NCBI RefSeq assembly: GCF_003112515.1
Contig: NZ_BEVZ01000004.1
Location: 434,001 to 498,000, forward strand
Length of the DNA: 64,000 nucleotides
Reading direction: 5' to 3'
Source: Streptomyces fragilis
GTDB taxonomy: Bacteria > Actinomycetota > Actinomycetes > Streptomycetales > Streptomycetaceae
Position numbers and translations under genes: made by a program. The notes under the pieces are model-generated. The model saw nothing but the letters and a program-made list of their open reading frames with translations, did not search any database and was not told the DNA's origin. Below, one piece after another: positions 33,389-41,815 of the stretch (its first letter is position 1; every line of letters begins with the position of its first letter).

Positions 33389-34890
33389 CGGGCACCGCCT
33401 TCCCCGCGGGCGGGGGCCCGCCGGGTGGACGCCCGCCGGGTCGACGGGGCCGCCGCCCGGGAGACCCCGCGGAGCCCTCCGGCCACGGTGGCCTCCGCCC
33501 GCACGGTGGGCTCGGCCGGGGCGGGCGTCGCGGACCCGGCCGGTTCTCCGGGGGCGGGCGCGGGTGCGGGCGGGGCGGCCGGCCGGCCGGGGGCGGTGGG
33601 CTCGGAGGGTGCGGTGAAGGGCGTCGGGTCGTCGGAGGTGACCACGGGGTTCCAGCCGTGGCGCTCCAGCGCGCGGGTGAGGGCGGTGACCATCCGGGGG
33701 TCGAACTGGGTGCCGGCGCACCGGGCGAGTTCCTCCAGGGCCGTCGGCACCGGCCGGGCGCGGCGGTAGGAGCGGGTGGAGGTCATCGCGTCGAAGGCGT
33801 CGGCGACCGCGACCACCCGGGCGCACTCGGGGATCCGGCCGCCCGCCAGCCCGTACGGGTAGCCGCTGCCGTCGAGCCGTTCGTGGTGGTGGAGGATGGC
33901 CGCCCGCGCCTCCTCCAGGAAGCCGATGCCGCGCGTCATCTCGTGGCCGTACTCGGGGTGCAGCTCGATCGCCCGGCGTTCCTGCGGGGTGAGCGGGCCG
34001 TCCTTGCGGAGCAGCCGGGTGGGGACGCCGATCTTGCCGACGTCGTGCAGGATGCCGGCGAAGCGGATGACCTCGACGCGTTCGTCGGCCATGCCGAGTT
34101 CGCGGGCGATCATCACCGAGGCCTGGCCGACCCGCTCGCTGTGGCCGCGGGTGTAGTTGTCCTTGAGGTCGACCGCCCGCACCAGCGCCCGCACGGTGGA
34201 GCGGTGGGCCGTGCGCTCCTGGTCGGAGTGGGCGAACACCCACCAGGTGACGTACATCGGCAGCAGCACCAGCACGGCGGCGGCCGGGCCGTGCGGGGAG
34301 CGCCACAGGACGGCCATCATCACCCCGGCCAGTCCGTGGACCGCCATCGGCGGCAGCGAGCGGACGAACTGCCGCCACCAGGGCTCGCGGGCCGGGACCC
34401 GGTCGGCCAGTGCCTTCATGCCGCCGTCCAGCAGGGCCGCGCACAGGCAGAAGACCAGCACCGCGAGGGCGGCGGCCGCCAGGGCCCGCGGCAGGTGGGA
34501 GGCGACCACGGCGTCCCGGCCGCCGAGCACCCAGTACGTCCAGGCGGTGGCGTGGACGGACAGGCAGAGCACGGCGGCCCGCCAGAGGCGGCGCAGCAGT
34601 CGGGGCGGGTCGGCGACCGGGGAGAGCAGGGTGCCCGGCACGGCGACCAGGGCCGCGGCGGGCGGCGGGAGCAGGAAGGCGGCGGCCAGGAGCACCGGGT
34701 AGAAGGCGTCGATGCCGGCCCGGCGCCCCGCCTGCCCGCAGGCGGCGTAGACCGCGGCCAGCAGCGTCACCGCCCACCACGGCGTGCGCAGCTGCGGAAG
34801 CGACACCAGACAGGCGCCGGCGGCCAGTACGGCGGCAGCCGCGTAGACACGCGCGCCGGCCGGCACCGATGCCGCCGGAACAGACCCCAT
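33385..34890 (-). CDS. Membrane HD-GYP-domain protein
   Basis: A 501-residue protein. The first 220 residues hold about six membrane segments. The HD-GYP domain (about 235-400) is complete: YTRGHSERVGQASVMIAREL, GILHDVGKIGVPTRLLRK, AAILHHHERLDGSGYPYG and DAFDAMTSTRSYR. Such domains hydrolyse cyclic di-GMP, a main developmental signal in streptomycetes. The last 90 residues are Pro/Ala-rich and probably unstructured. It is followed by a coupled degenerate partner. Confidence 0.85.
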   Translation of the reverse strand: MGSVPAASVPAGARVYAAAAVLAAGACLVSLPQLRTPWWAVTLLAAVYAACGQAGRRAGIDAFYPVLLAAAFLLPPPAAALVAVPGTLLSPVADPPRLLRRLWRAAVLCLSVHATAWTYWVLGGRDAVVASHLPRALAAAALAVLVFCLCAALLDGGMKALADRVPAREPWWRQFVRSLPPMAVHGLAGVMMAVLWRSPHGPAAAVLVLLPMYVTWWVFAHSDQERTAHRSTVRALVRAVDLKDNYTRGHSERVGQASVMIARELGMADERVEVIRFAGILHDVGKIGVPTRLLRKDGPLTPQERRAIELHPEYGHEMTRGIGFLEEARAAILHHHERLDGSGYPYGLAGGRIPECARVVAVADAFDAMTSTRSYRRARPVPTALEELARCAGTQFDPRMVTALTRALERHGWNPVVTSDDPTPFTAPSEPTAPGRPAAPPAPAPAPGEPAGSATPAPAEPTVRAEATVAGGLRGVSRAAAPSTRRASTRRAPARGEGGAR

Positions 34891-35034
34891 GGCGTCCCCT
34901 CCCCGGCCGGACCGGGGCGGTCCGGTTCGTGCCCGTTCTGCACCGGAGCGTAGAGCGGCCGAAAGGGGTACGGGGGGCCTGATAGGTGAATCCGCGGGCC
35001 TATGACCCGCGGATTAGCACGTACGGGTGAACAC

Positions 35035-35370
35035 TCAGGAGTCGCCGGATGACGCGGGGGTCACCGTCGCACCCTGCTGGTCGACGTCCGTCATCGCGGA
35101 GCCGTGCGCCACCTCGCCCGAGCGGATCAGCTCGATGCGGCCCATCACCTTCGCGCGCAGGTCGGTGGGTACGTCGTCATGACCGCAGCACCGCTTGACC
35201 AGCTTCTTCACGGCCTGCTCGAGGCCGTACTTCTCCAGGCAGGGCGAGCACTCCTCGAAGTGCTCCTCGAACTTCGTGCAGGCCGAGTCCGGCATCTCAC
35301 GGTCGAGGAACTCGTAGAGATGGTCGAGGATCTCCGCGCAGTCCGTCTCGTGCGGCTCTCCACAGCTCAT
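35035..35370 (-). CDS. rsrA: Anti-sigma factor RsrA (zinc, thiol-responsive)
   Basis: A 111-residue zinc anti-sigma factor. The ZAS motif is HFEECSPC (His37, Cys41, Cys44), with Cys11 in HETDCAEI as the other redox residue. Oxidation forms a disulfide, zinc leaves and SigR is freed. The ATG overlaps the sigR stop as ATGA, so translation is coupled and the two proteins are made together. Confidence 0.95.
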   Translation of the reverse strand: MSCGEPHETDCAEILDHLYEFLDREMPDSACTKFEEHFEECSPCLEKYGLEQAVKKLVKRCCGHDDVPTDLRAKVMGRIELIRSGEVAHGSAMTDVDQQGATVTPASSGDS

Positions 35371-36044
35371 GAGCCCGAGCCTTTCGCTTCGTTCGACTCT
35401 CCGGCGCCGGCGGGAACGAGCCCGCGGTCGCGGGCGTAGTCCTCGAGCATGCCGCGCAGCTGGCGGCGGCCCCGGTGCAGCCGGGACATCACCGTACCGA
35501 TGGGTGTCCCCATGATGTCCGCGATCTCCTTGTAGGCAAACCCCTCGACATCCGCCAGGTAGACGGCGATGCGGAACTCCTCGGGGATCGCCTGCAGGGC
35601 CGACTTCACGTCGGAGTCCGGCAGGTGGTCCAGCGCCTGGGACTCGGCGGAGCGCAGACCGGTCGACATGTGCGACTCGGCGCGCGCGAGCTGCCAGTCC
35701 TCGATGTCCTCGGCGGCACTGCGCTGGGGCTCCCGCTGCTTCTTGCGGTAGGAGTTGATGAACGTGTTGGTCAGGATCCGGTACAGCCAGGCCTTGAGGT
35801 TGGTGCCCTCACGGAACTGGTGGAAGGACGCGTACGCCTTGGCGTACGTCTCCTGCACCAGGTCCTCGGCGTCGGCCGGGTTGCGCGTCATGCGCAGCGC
35901 GGCCGAGTACATCTGGTCGAGGAACTCCAGCGCGTCCCGCTCGAACCGGGCGCTGCGCTCCTCGGTCGTCTCGGTCGTCCGCCTGCCCTCGGCGCCCTCG
36001 GCGCTCGCTGGCTGCTCCGCGTCGGTCCCGGTGACCGGACCCAC
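35367..36044 (-). CDS. sigR: Thiol-oxidative-stress sigma factor SigR
   Basis: A 225-residue ECF sigma factor. Region 2 reads LDQMYSAALRMTRNPADAED and LKAWLYRILTNTFINSYRK, and region 4 SALQAIPEEFRIAVYLADVE, GFAYKEIADIMGTPIGTVMS. It directs thioredoxin, mycothiol and other thiol-homeostasis genes. GTG 36044 (VGPVTGTDAEQ) is taken as the basal start. The frame continues upstream to ATG 36212, 56 codons earlier, matching the longer unstable SigR-prime isoform known from S. coelicolor. Confidence 0.9.
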   Translation of the reverse strand: MGPVTGTDAEQPASAEGAEGRRTTETTEERSARFERDALEFLDQMYSAALRMTRNPADAEDLVQETYAKAYASFHQFREGTNLKAWLYRILTNTFINSYRKKQREPQRSAAEDIEDWQLARAESHMSTGLRSAESQALDHLPDSDVKSALQAIPEEFRIAVYLADVEGFAYKEIADIMGTPIGTVMSRLHRGRRQLRGMLEDYARDRGLVPAGAGESNEAKGSGS

Positions 36045-36212
36045 CTCCTCCAACGTCGTACCACTCGAATCGGAGGATAGACGATTTTGCTCCTCACCCG
36101 CCGCCCGGCGCTTTCCCCCGGACGCCCGCCGGACGGCGCCGGTGCGGGTCGAGGGGAGCACCGACCACTCGAGGTCGGTGGCGCGACGACTGGGGCACGC
36201 GACGGATCCCAT
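36045..36212 (-). other. N-terminal extension of SigR-prime isoform
   Basis: Fifty-six extra in-frame codons from ATG 36212, which has gggagg ten bases upstream. They begin MGSVACPSRRATDLEW and are basic. The known isoform has 55 extra residues and is made from the sigma-R-dependent transcript. The sigma-R promoter at 36265-36291 lies upstream of this start, as that model requires. Confidence 0.75.
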
Positions 36213-36264
36213 GCGGCGGATTCCTCCCGGGACGGCTGGTCAGGACGGCTTGTTCTCCCCCTTC

Positions 36265-36291
36265 AACCTCACGCCCCTCCGTGGCATTCCC
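36265..36291 (-). promoter_or_regulatory. Sigma-R promoter of sigR-rsrA
   Basis: On the minus strand gggaat (36291-36286) and gtt (36267-36265) are separated by exactly 18 bases, the full sigma-R consensus. It lies upstream of the SigR-prime start and implies positive autoregulation. Confidence 0.85.
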
Positions 36292-36303
36292 GGCGCCCCG
36301 CGC

Positions 36304-36627
36304 CTAGTGCGCGGAGCCCGACAGCTGGAGGCCGATGACGCCGAGGATGACCAGGCTGATCGAGACGATCTTCAGCACGGACACCACGTCCCCCAGGAAG
36401 ACCATGCCGTAGATCGCCGTGCCGGCCGCGCCGATGCCGGTCCACACCGCGTACGCGGGCCCGACGTCCAGCCGCTTGAGCGAGAGGGTCAGCAGGCCGA
36501 AGCTGCCCAGCGCGAACGCGCAGAAGGCCATCGTCGGGTACAGCCGGGTGAACCCGTTCGAGAGCTTGAGGCAGACCGCGAAACCGGTCTCGAGCAGTCC
36601 GGCGACCACGACCAGCAGCCACGCCAT
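36304..36627 (-). CDS. Small multidrug resistance (SMR) transporter
   Basis: A 107-residue protein with four membrane segments. The essential Glu is in VVAGLLETGFAVCLKLSNGF near residue 14, and the AYAVWTGIGAAGTAI block is typical of EmrE/SugE-type exporters. It exchanges cationic compounds or guanidinium for protons as a dimer. The inverted repeat around 36639-36702 lies in its upstream region. The gene sits between rsgA and sigR. Confidence 0.9.
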   Translation of the reverse strand: MAWLLVVVAGLLETGFAVCLKLSNGFTRLYPTMAFCAFALGSFGLLTLSLKRLDVGPAYAVWTGIGAAGTAIYGMVFLGDVVSVLKIVSISLVILGVIGLQLSGSAH

Positions 36628-36638
36628 GGGGTGTCCTC

Positions 36639-36702
36639 CGCATCAATCACGTCCGTGACCGCTCCGACCGCTCCGGCCACGCGGGGGCGGCCGGTTGATG
36701 CG
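36639..36702. promoter_or_regulatory. Spaced inverted repeat upstream of SMR gene
   Basis: cgcatcaa (36639-36646) and ttgatgcg (36695-36702) are perfect inverted copies 48 bases apart. They could be operator halves or close a leader RNA structure. No known riboswitch was recognised. Confidence 0.35.
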
Positions 36703-36722
36703 ATTATGCCCGGAATGCCCCG

Positions 36723-37733
36723 TCAGTCCCCTTCGTGCCGCTCGCGCGTCGAGAGCAGCCGCCGCAGCGAGTAGAGCCTCGCCGGGTCGGCGTGGCCGTC
36801 GGCCACCCACTGGTCGAGGGCGCAGTCCGGCTCGTCGTGGCTGCAGGCCCGCGGGCAGTCCCCCGTCCCGGCCTCCAGGTCCGGGAAGGCGTGGATGACC
36901 CGCGAGGGGTCGATGTGCGCGAGGCCGAAGGACCGCACGCCGGGCGTGTCCACGACCCAGCCCTCGGCCCCCTCCAGCGGCAGTGCCAGCGCGGAGGTGG
37001 TGGTGTGCCGGCCGCGCCCGGTCACCGCGTTGACGTGGCCGGTGATCCGGCGGCGTTCCTTCGGCACCAGGGCGTTGACCAGGGTGGTCTTGCCGACGCC
37101 GGAGTGGCCGACGAAGGCCGTGACCTTGCCCGCCAGGTGCTCGCGGACCCGGTCCGCCGCCTGGCCGGTCTCCAGTTCCTCGCGGCTGGTGACCACGTAC
37201 GGGATGTCCAGTGCCCCGTAGAGCTCGAGGATCTCGTCGGCGGAGGCGAGGTCGGACTTGGTGAGCACCAGCAGCGGCGTCAGCCCGCCGTCGAAGGCGG
37301 CGACCAGGCAGCGGTCGATCAGCCGCGGTCGCGGCTCGGGGTCGGCGAGGGCGGTGACGATGGCCAGCTGGTCGGCGTTGGCGACCACCACCCGCTCGTA
37401 GGGGTCGTCGTCGTCCGCCGTGCGGCGCAGCAGCGAGGCGCGCTCCTCGATGCGGACGATCCGCGCCAGGGTGTCCTTCGCGCCGGACAGGTCGCCGACC
37501 AGGGCCACCCGGTCGCCGACCACGGCGGCCTTGCGGCCCAGCTCGCGGGCCTTCATGGCCGTCACGACGGTGTCCTCGACCAGGCAGGTCAGGCGGCCCC
37601 GGTCGACGGTGAGGACGAAGCCCTCGGCGGCGTCCTCGTGCTTGGGGCGGATGTGGGTCCTCGGCCGGTTCCCCTTGCGGTTGGGGCGGCTGCGGATGTC
37701 GTCCTCGTCGGTGTGCTTGCCGTAGCGACGCAT
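36723..37733 (-). CDS. rsgA: Ribosome small-subunit-dependent GTPase RsgA
   Basis: A 336-residue circularly permuted GTPase that helps mature the 30S subunit. The G motifs occur in the permuted order LTKSDLAS, GHSGVGKTTLVNAL, then VDTPGVRSFG, with a C-terminal zinc region (GDCPRACSHDEPDCAL). ATG 37733 (MRRYGKHTDEDD) fits the family better than an upstream GTG. It lies eight bases after the aroA stop, so both are likely one transcript. Confidence 0.95.
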   Translation of the reverse strand: MRRYGKHTDEDDIRSRPNRKGNRPRTHIRPKHEDAAEGFVLTVDRGRLTCLVEDTVVTAMKARELGRKAAVVGDRVALVGDLSGAKDTLARIVRIEERASLLRRTADDDDPYERVVVANADQLAIVTALADPEPRPRLIDRCLVAAFDGGLTPLLVLTKSDLASADEILELYGALDIPYVVTSREELETGQAADRVREHLAGKVTAFVGHSGVGKTTLVNALVPKERRRITGHVNAVTGRGRHTTTSALALPLEGAEGWVVDTPGVRSFGLAHIDPSRVIHAFPDLEAGTGDCPRACSHDEPDCALDQWVADGHADPARLYSLRRLLSTRERHEGD

Positions 37734-37741
37734 GACGTGCC

Positions 37742-39091
37742 TTACCGCCGGTCCTCGAGCATCCCTGTCCACAGGTGTGTGAAGTCGGGCAGGGTCTTGG
37801 CGGTGGTCGCCACGTTCTCGATCTCCACCCCCTCGACGGCGAGGCCGAGGATCGCGCCGGCGGTGGCCATCCGGTGGTCGTCGTAGGTGTGGAAGACACC
37901 GCCGCGCAGCGCGCGCGGCCGGATGTGCAGGCCGTCGGCGGTCTCGGTGACGTCGCCGCCGAGTCCGTTGATCTCCTTGGTCAGCGCGGCCAGCCGGTCC
38001 GTCTCGTGCAGGCGCAGGTGGGCGACGCCCCGCAGGGTGGACGGCGAGTCGGCCAGCGCGGCGACCGCGGCGATGCCGGGGGTCAGCTCGCCGACCTCGG
38101 AGAGGTCCACGTCGATGCCGTGGATCCGGCCGGAGCCGGTGAACTCCAGGCCGTACTCCTTGAGCTCGCAGGATCCGCCCATCCGGGTGAAGATCTCGCG
38201 CAACCGGTCACCGGGCTGGGTGGTGCGCTCCGGCCAGTCCGGCACGATCACCCGGCCGCCGGTCACCAGGGCGGCGGCGAGGAACGGCTGGGCGTTGGAC
38301 AGGTCGGGCTCGACGATCAGGTCGCGGCCGAGCAGGGCGCCGGGCGTCACCCGCCAGACGTTCGCCTCGCCGCCGGACTCTGGAGTGTCGACCTGGGCGC
38401 CCGCGGCGCGCAGCATGTCGACGGTCATCCGGATGTGCGGCAGCGACGGCAGCGTGGCGCCGGTGTGCCGGACCTCGACGCCCTGGTTGAAGCGAGCGCC
38501 GGACAGCAGCAGGGCGGAGACGAACTGGGAGGACGAGGAGGCGTCCACCTCGACCGGCCCGCCGTCCAGGGCGCCGCCGCCGTGCACGGTCAGCGGGAGG
38601 GCGCCGCGGCCGTCGTCGTCGATCCGGGCGCCGAGGGCGCGCAACGCGTCGATCACGCCGTGCAACGGGCGCTCGTGGGAGCGGGGGTCGCCGTCGAAGC
38701 GGACCGGGCCGTCGGCGAGGGCGGCCACCGGGGGCAGGAAGCGCATGACCGTGCCGGCGTTGCCCACGTCGAGCGAGGCGGGACCGGCCAGCGGGGCGGG
38801 GATGACCCGCCAGGCCTCGCCGGCCTTGTCGCCGCCGGGGGTGAGCGTGGAGCTGGAGGAGACGGTCTCCTCGATGCCGACGCCGAGCGCGCGCAGCGCC
38901 TCGGCCATCAGCAGGGTGTCGCGGGAGCGCAGCGGGCGGCGGATCCAGCCAGGCTCGGAGGCCAGGGCGGCCAGCACCAGCGCACGGTTGGTGACCGATT
39001 TCGATCCCGGCACGTGGACCGTCGCGTCGACGGGCCCGCTCGCGGTGGGGGCGGGCCAGAGATCGGTCTGCTGCGCGGAGTGAACGGTCAT
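37742..39091 (-). CDS. aroA: 3-phosphoshikimate 1-carboxyvinyltransferase (EPSP synthase)
   Basis: A 449-residue enzyme of the shikimate pathway that joins PEP to shikimate-3-phosphate. Motifs are VPGSKSVTNRALVLAAL, LDVGNAGTVMRFL, the substrate loop RSHERPLHGVIDAL, EPDLSNAQPFLAAALVTGG and TYDDHRMATAGAI. Order aroA-rsgA followed by a thiol sigma factor resembles that in mycobacteria. ATG 39091 was used, as the nine upstream residues look unlike the family. Confidence 0.95.
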   Translation of the reverse strand: MTVHSAQQTDLWPAPTASGPVDATVHVPGSKSVTNRALVLAALASEPGWIRRPLRSRDTLLMAEALRALGVGIEETVSSSSTLTPGGDKAGEAWRVIPAPLAGPASLDVGNAGTVMRFLPPVAALADGPVRFDGDPRSHERPLHGVIDALRALGARIDDDGRGALPLTVHGGGALDGGPVEVDASSSSQFVSALLLSGARFNQGVEVRHTGATLPSLPHIRMTVDMLRAAGAQVDTPESGGEANVWRVTPGALLGRDLIVEPDLSNAQPFLAAALVTGGRVIVPDWPERTTQPGDRLREIFTRMGGSCELKEYGLEFTGSGRIHGIDVDLSEVGELTPGIAAVAALADSPSTLRGVAHLRLHETDRLAALTKEINGLGGDVTETADGLHIRPRALRGGVFHTYDDHRMATAGAILGLAVEGVEIENVATTAKTLPDFTHLWTGMLEDRR

Positions 39092-39215
39092 ACGGCCCAC
39101 TCTAGTGGCTGGCCGCACAGGAGATTCCTGATCAAAAGCGCGGAAATTTCGTCGAAACAGGTCCGTGGTAGCGGCTTTCCGCGCGCCGGAGGCCCACAGT
39201 GCGAGACACGGACGC

Positions 39216-39902
39216 TCAGAGGCCGAGCAGCCAGCGCGCTCCGCCCGTCAGGGAGCAGAGCGACACGACGTGGAAGAGGAAGAGCCACAGCGCGGGCGGG
39301 GTGCCGGTGAGCGAGGCCAGCTGGTCGGCGTCGGACGCGCCGGTGGGGTTGCGGCGCCGCTCCCGCTGCAGCTCGAAGGCCGGCCGGACGCCGCCCAGCA
39401 GCAGGAACCACACCACCGCGTAGGCGAACGCGGCCTGCACCTGGGGGCCCGCCTTCCACGAGACCAGCAGGAACAGCGCGCCGGTTACCAGCACCGTGAG
39501 CACGCCGTACACGTTGCGGATCATCACCAGCATGGCCAGCAGCAGCGCGGTGGCCAGCCACAGCAGGAGCGTGATCCGGCCCTCGGAGAGCAGGGCCGCG
39601 CCGCCCAGGCCGAGCAGCGGCGGGGCGGTGTAGCCGGCCAGCGCGGTGAACACCATGCCCGGCCCGCGGGGCTTGCCCCGGCTCACGGTCAGGCCGCTGG
39701 TGTCGGAGTGGAGCCGTATCCCGGTGAGCGTGCGGCCGGTGAGCAGGGCCACCAGTGCGTGGCCGCCCTCGTGCGCGATGGTGACGGCGTTGCGCGCCAC
39801 CCGCCAGACGGCGTTCGGCAGCACCACGGCCAGGGCGGCCGCGGCGGTGGCGACCACCACCCACAGGTCGGGGTCGGGCTGGCGGCCGAGCACCTGGTCC
39901 AT
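39216..39902 (-). CDS. M50-family membrane metallopeptidase
   Basis: A 228-residue integral membrane protein with zinc motif TIAHEGGHALVALL (HEGGH) in the second hydrophobic segment. Further segments follow to the C-terminus. It resembles the compact M50 (site-2 protease-like) proteins of actinobacteria, whose substrates are unknown. ATG 39902 was chosen; the frame runs open upstream only because of GC bias. It is divergent from the SRAP gene, with a tandem repeat between them. Confidence 0.85.
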   Translation of the reverse strand: MDQVLGRQPDPDLWVVVATAAAALAVVLPNAVWRVARNAVTIAHEGGHALVALLTGRTLTGIRLHSDTSGLTVSRGKPRGPGMVFTALAGYTAPPLLGLGGAALLSEGRITLLLWLATALLLAMLVMIRNVYGVLTVLVTGALFLLVSWKAGPQVQAAFAYAVVWFLLLGGVRPAFELQRERRRNPTGASDADQLASLTGTPPALWLFLFHVVSLCSLTGGARWLLGL

Positions 39903-39920
39903 CGGTGGGGTCTCCTTCGC

Positions 39921-40013
39921 GGGGTGGGCGTGCGGTCGGGGCACGCGGTCGCGGGTGGGCGCGCGGCCGGAACGCTCGGTCGCGGGGTGGGCGCGCGGCC
40001 GGGCACGCGGTCC
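39921..40013. repeat. About 31-bp tandem repeat, three copies
   Basis: Copies begin near 39921, 39952 and 39984 with gggtgggcg and continue with gcgcggccgg-like bases and cggtcgc. They fill most of the space between the divergent M50 and SRAP genes, where promoters should be. Confidence 0.7.
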
Positions 40014-40073
40014 TTGGGCGTCTTGCCGGAAGCCGGTGGCCCGGGCGGTGCCCGGCCTGGCAGTGTGGCACGT

Positions 40074-40940
40074 ATGTGCGGACGGTATGCATCCTCGCGG
40101 GCTCCGGAGGACCTCGCGGACATCTTCGGCGTCGAGGCCGGACTCCCCTCGCTGCGCCCGGACCCCGGCACGCCGGGCGACGACCCGGAGGAGTCCTGCG
40201 CGCCCGGCCACGAACCCGACTACAACGTCGCCCCGACCAAGGAGGTGTTCGCCGTCCTCGACCGCCCGGTCAAGGGTTCCGGCGACCCCCGCCCGGTGCG
40301 GCAGCTGCGCCGCCTGAAGTGGGGGCTGGTGCCCAGCTGGGCCAAGTCCCCCGACGGCGCCGCCCGCATGATCAACGCGCGGGCCGAGACGGTGCACGAG
40401 AAGCCCTCCTACCGCCGGGCGTTCGCCGCCCGCCGGTGCATCCTGCCCGCCGACGGCTACTACGAGTGGGTCACCGGCAAGGAGGAGCGGGACCTGGAGG
40501 TCGAGGGGCGGCGGAAGCGTCCGCGCAAGCAGCCGTACTTCGTCACGCCGGCCGACGGCTCGGTCTTCGCGATGGCGGGGCTCTACGAGTTCTGGCGCGA
40601 CCGCACCCTGCCGGACGACCATCCGCGGGCCTGGTGGGCGACCTGCTCGGTCATCACCACCGAGGCGGAGACCGCGCCGCTGGCCGTGGCCCCCGCCGAG
40701 GGTCCGCGGGCACTGGCGGAGATCCACCCGCGGATGCCGCTGATGCTCACGGCGGACCGCTGGGACGCCTGGCTCGACCCGCGCCACGACGACCCGGACG
40801 CGCTGCGCGGCCTGCTCGCCCCGCCGCCGGCCGGCCTGATGCGGGCCTACCCGGTGTCCACGGCGGTCAGCAACGTCCGCAACAACGGGCCGGAGCTGCT
40901 GAAGGAGCTGGCGGGGCCGGAGGAGGGCACACTCTTCTGA
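40074..40940 (+). CDS. SOS response-associated (SRAP/YedK) protein
   Basis: A 288-residue SRAP-domain protein, homologue of human HMCES. Cys2 in MCGRYA is the residue that links to abasic sites in single-stranded DNA. The other family blocks are DYNVAPTKEVFAV, RMINARAETVHEKPSYRRAF, CILPADGYYEW, and EIHPRMPLML with the late His. It protects abasic sites during replication. ATG 40074 places Cys at position 2 as needed. Confidence 0.95.
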   Translation: MCGRYASSRAPEDLADIFGVEAGLPSLRPDPGTPGDDPEESCAPGHEPDYNVAPTKEVFAVLDRPVKGSGDPRPVRQLRRLKWGLVPSWAKSPDGAARMINARAETVHEKPSYRRAFAARRCILPADGYYEWVTGKEERDLEVEGRRKRPRKQPYFVTPADGSVFAMAGLYEFWRDRTLPDDHPRAWWATCSVITTEAETAPLAVAPAEGPRALAEIHPRMPLMLTADRWDAWLDPRHDDPDALRGLLAPPPAGLMRAYPVSTAVSNVRNNGPELLKELAGPEEGTLF

Positions 40941-40941
40941 C

Positions 40942-41673
40942 GTGAGCCCCGATTCGCACGATGTCCCCGAACCGCCCGAGCGCCCCGAGGCAGGCACCGT
41001 GACCGACCCCGAGACCCACCCCGAGACCGGCCTCGGCACCGGCCCCGAGACCGAGCTGGTGGACACCGAGGCCGGACGGGCCCGGATCACCTGGCGGCGG
41101 GCGGCGGACGCCCGGCTGGTCCTGGCCGTGAGCCACGGCGCCGGGGGCGGCATCGAGGCACGGGACCTGCGGGCGCTGGCGGAGGTGCTGCCCGGGCACC
41201 GGGTCAGCGTGGCGCTGGTCGAGCAGCCGTGGCGGGTGGCGGGGAAGAAGGTGGCCCCGGCCCCCCGGACGCTGGACACCGGATGGCGCGGGGTGTGGCC
41301 GGCCCTGGCGCGCGAGGGGCTCCCGGTGGTGTCCGGCGGCCGCAGCGCGGGAGCCCGGGTGGCCTGCCGGACCGCCGGGGAGCTGGGGGCGGCCGCGGTG
41401 CTGGCGCTCAGCTTCCCGCTGCACCCGCCGGGGCGTCCCGAGCGGTCGCGGGCCGAGGAGCTGGCGGGGGTGACGGTGCCGCTGCTGGTCGTCCAGGGCG
41501 GCGCCGACCCCTTCGGGCGTCCCGAGGAGTTCCCGGCCGCGCTGCGCCCCGCCGCGGTGGTCCCGCACGCCGACCACGCCTTCGCCGTCCCCAAGCGCGC
41601 CCCCCTCACCCAGGCCGACGCCCTCCGTCTCGTCACCGACGCGGTGACCGCCTGGACCGCGACCCTGCCGTGA
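40942..41673 (+). CDS. Alpha/beta hydrolase (dienelactone-hydrolase-like)
   Basis: A 243-residue hydrolase-fold protein. The nucleophile elbow is VVSGGRSAGARVACR, an early oxyanion segment is LAVSHGAGGGIEARD, and the acid/His end is VVQGGADPFGRPEEF and PHADHAFAVPK. It matches the KAN5-22 type hydrolase family. It begins two bases after the SRAP stop, so it is cotranscribed. The first 35 residues are acidic and variable; a GTG at 40999 is another possible start. Confidence 0.8.
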   Translation: MSPDSHDVPEPPERPEAGTVTDPETHPETGLGTGPETELVDTEAGRARITWRRAADARLVLAVSHGAGGGIEARDLRALAEVLPGHRVSVALVEQPWRVAGKKVAPAPRTLDTGWRGVWPALAREGLPVVSGGRSAGARVACRTAGELGAAAVLALSFPLHPPGRPERSRAEELAGVTVPLLVVQGGADPFGRPEEFPAALRPAAVVPHADHAFAVPKRAPLTQADALRLVTDAVTAWTATLP

Positions 41674-41815
41674 CGGGCGGTCGCGAGCCGGGGCGCCTCA
41701 CGACCGCCCGGAGCGCCGCCCTGCTGTGACGGGCGGCCGCCGGGCCGGGAGGCTCACGACCACCCGGAGCGCCATCCTGCTGTGACGGGCGGCCGCCGGG
41801 CCGGGAGGCTCACGC
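41671..41815. repeat. 56-bp tandem repeat between convergent genes
   Basis: Copies start at 41671, 41727 and 41783 (tgacgggcgg). The second and third are nearly identical over their shared length. The array begins at the hydrolase stop codon and ends at the tetR stop. Confidence 0.85.

Noticed and set aside
32060..34780. One 906-codon minus-strand protein spanning both HD genes
   Set aside because: Its first half is the wrong-frame shadow of the HD-GYP gene; only the part from GTG 33388 is protein-like.
39216..41636. An 806-codon M50 peptidase frame
   Set aside because: Upstream of ATG 39902 it runs antisense through the SRAP and hydrolase genes.
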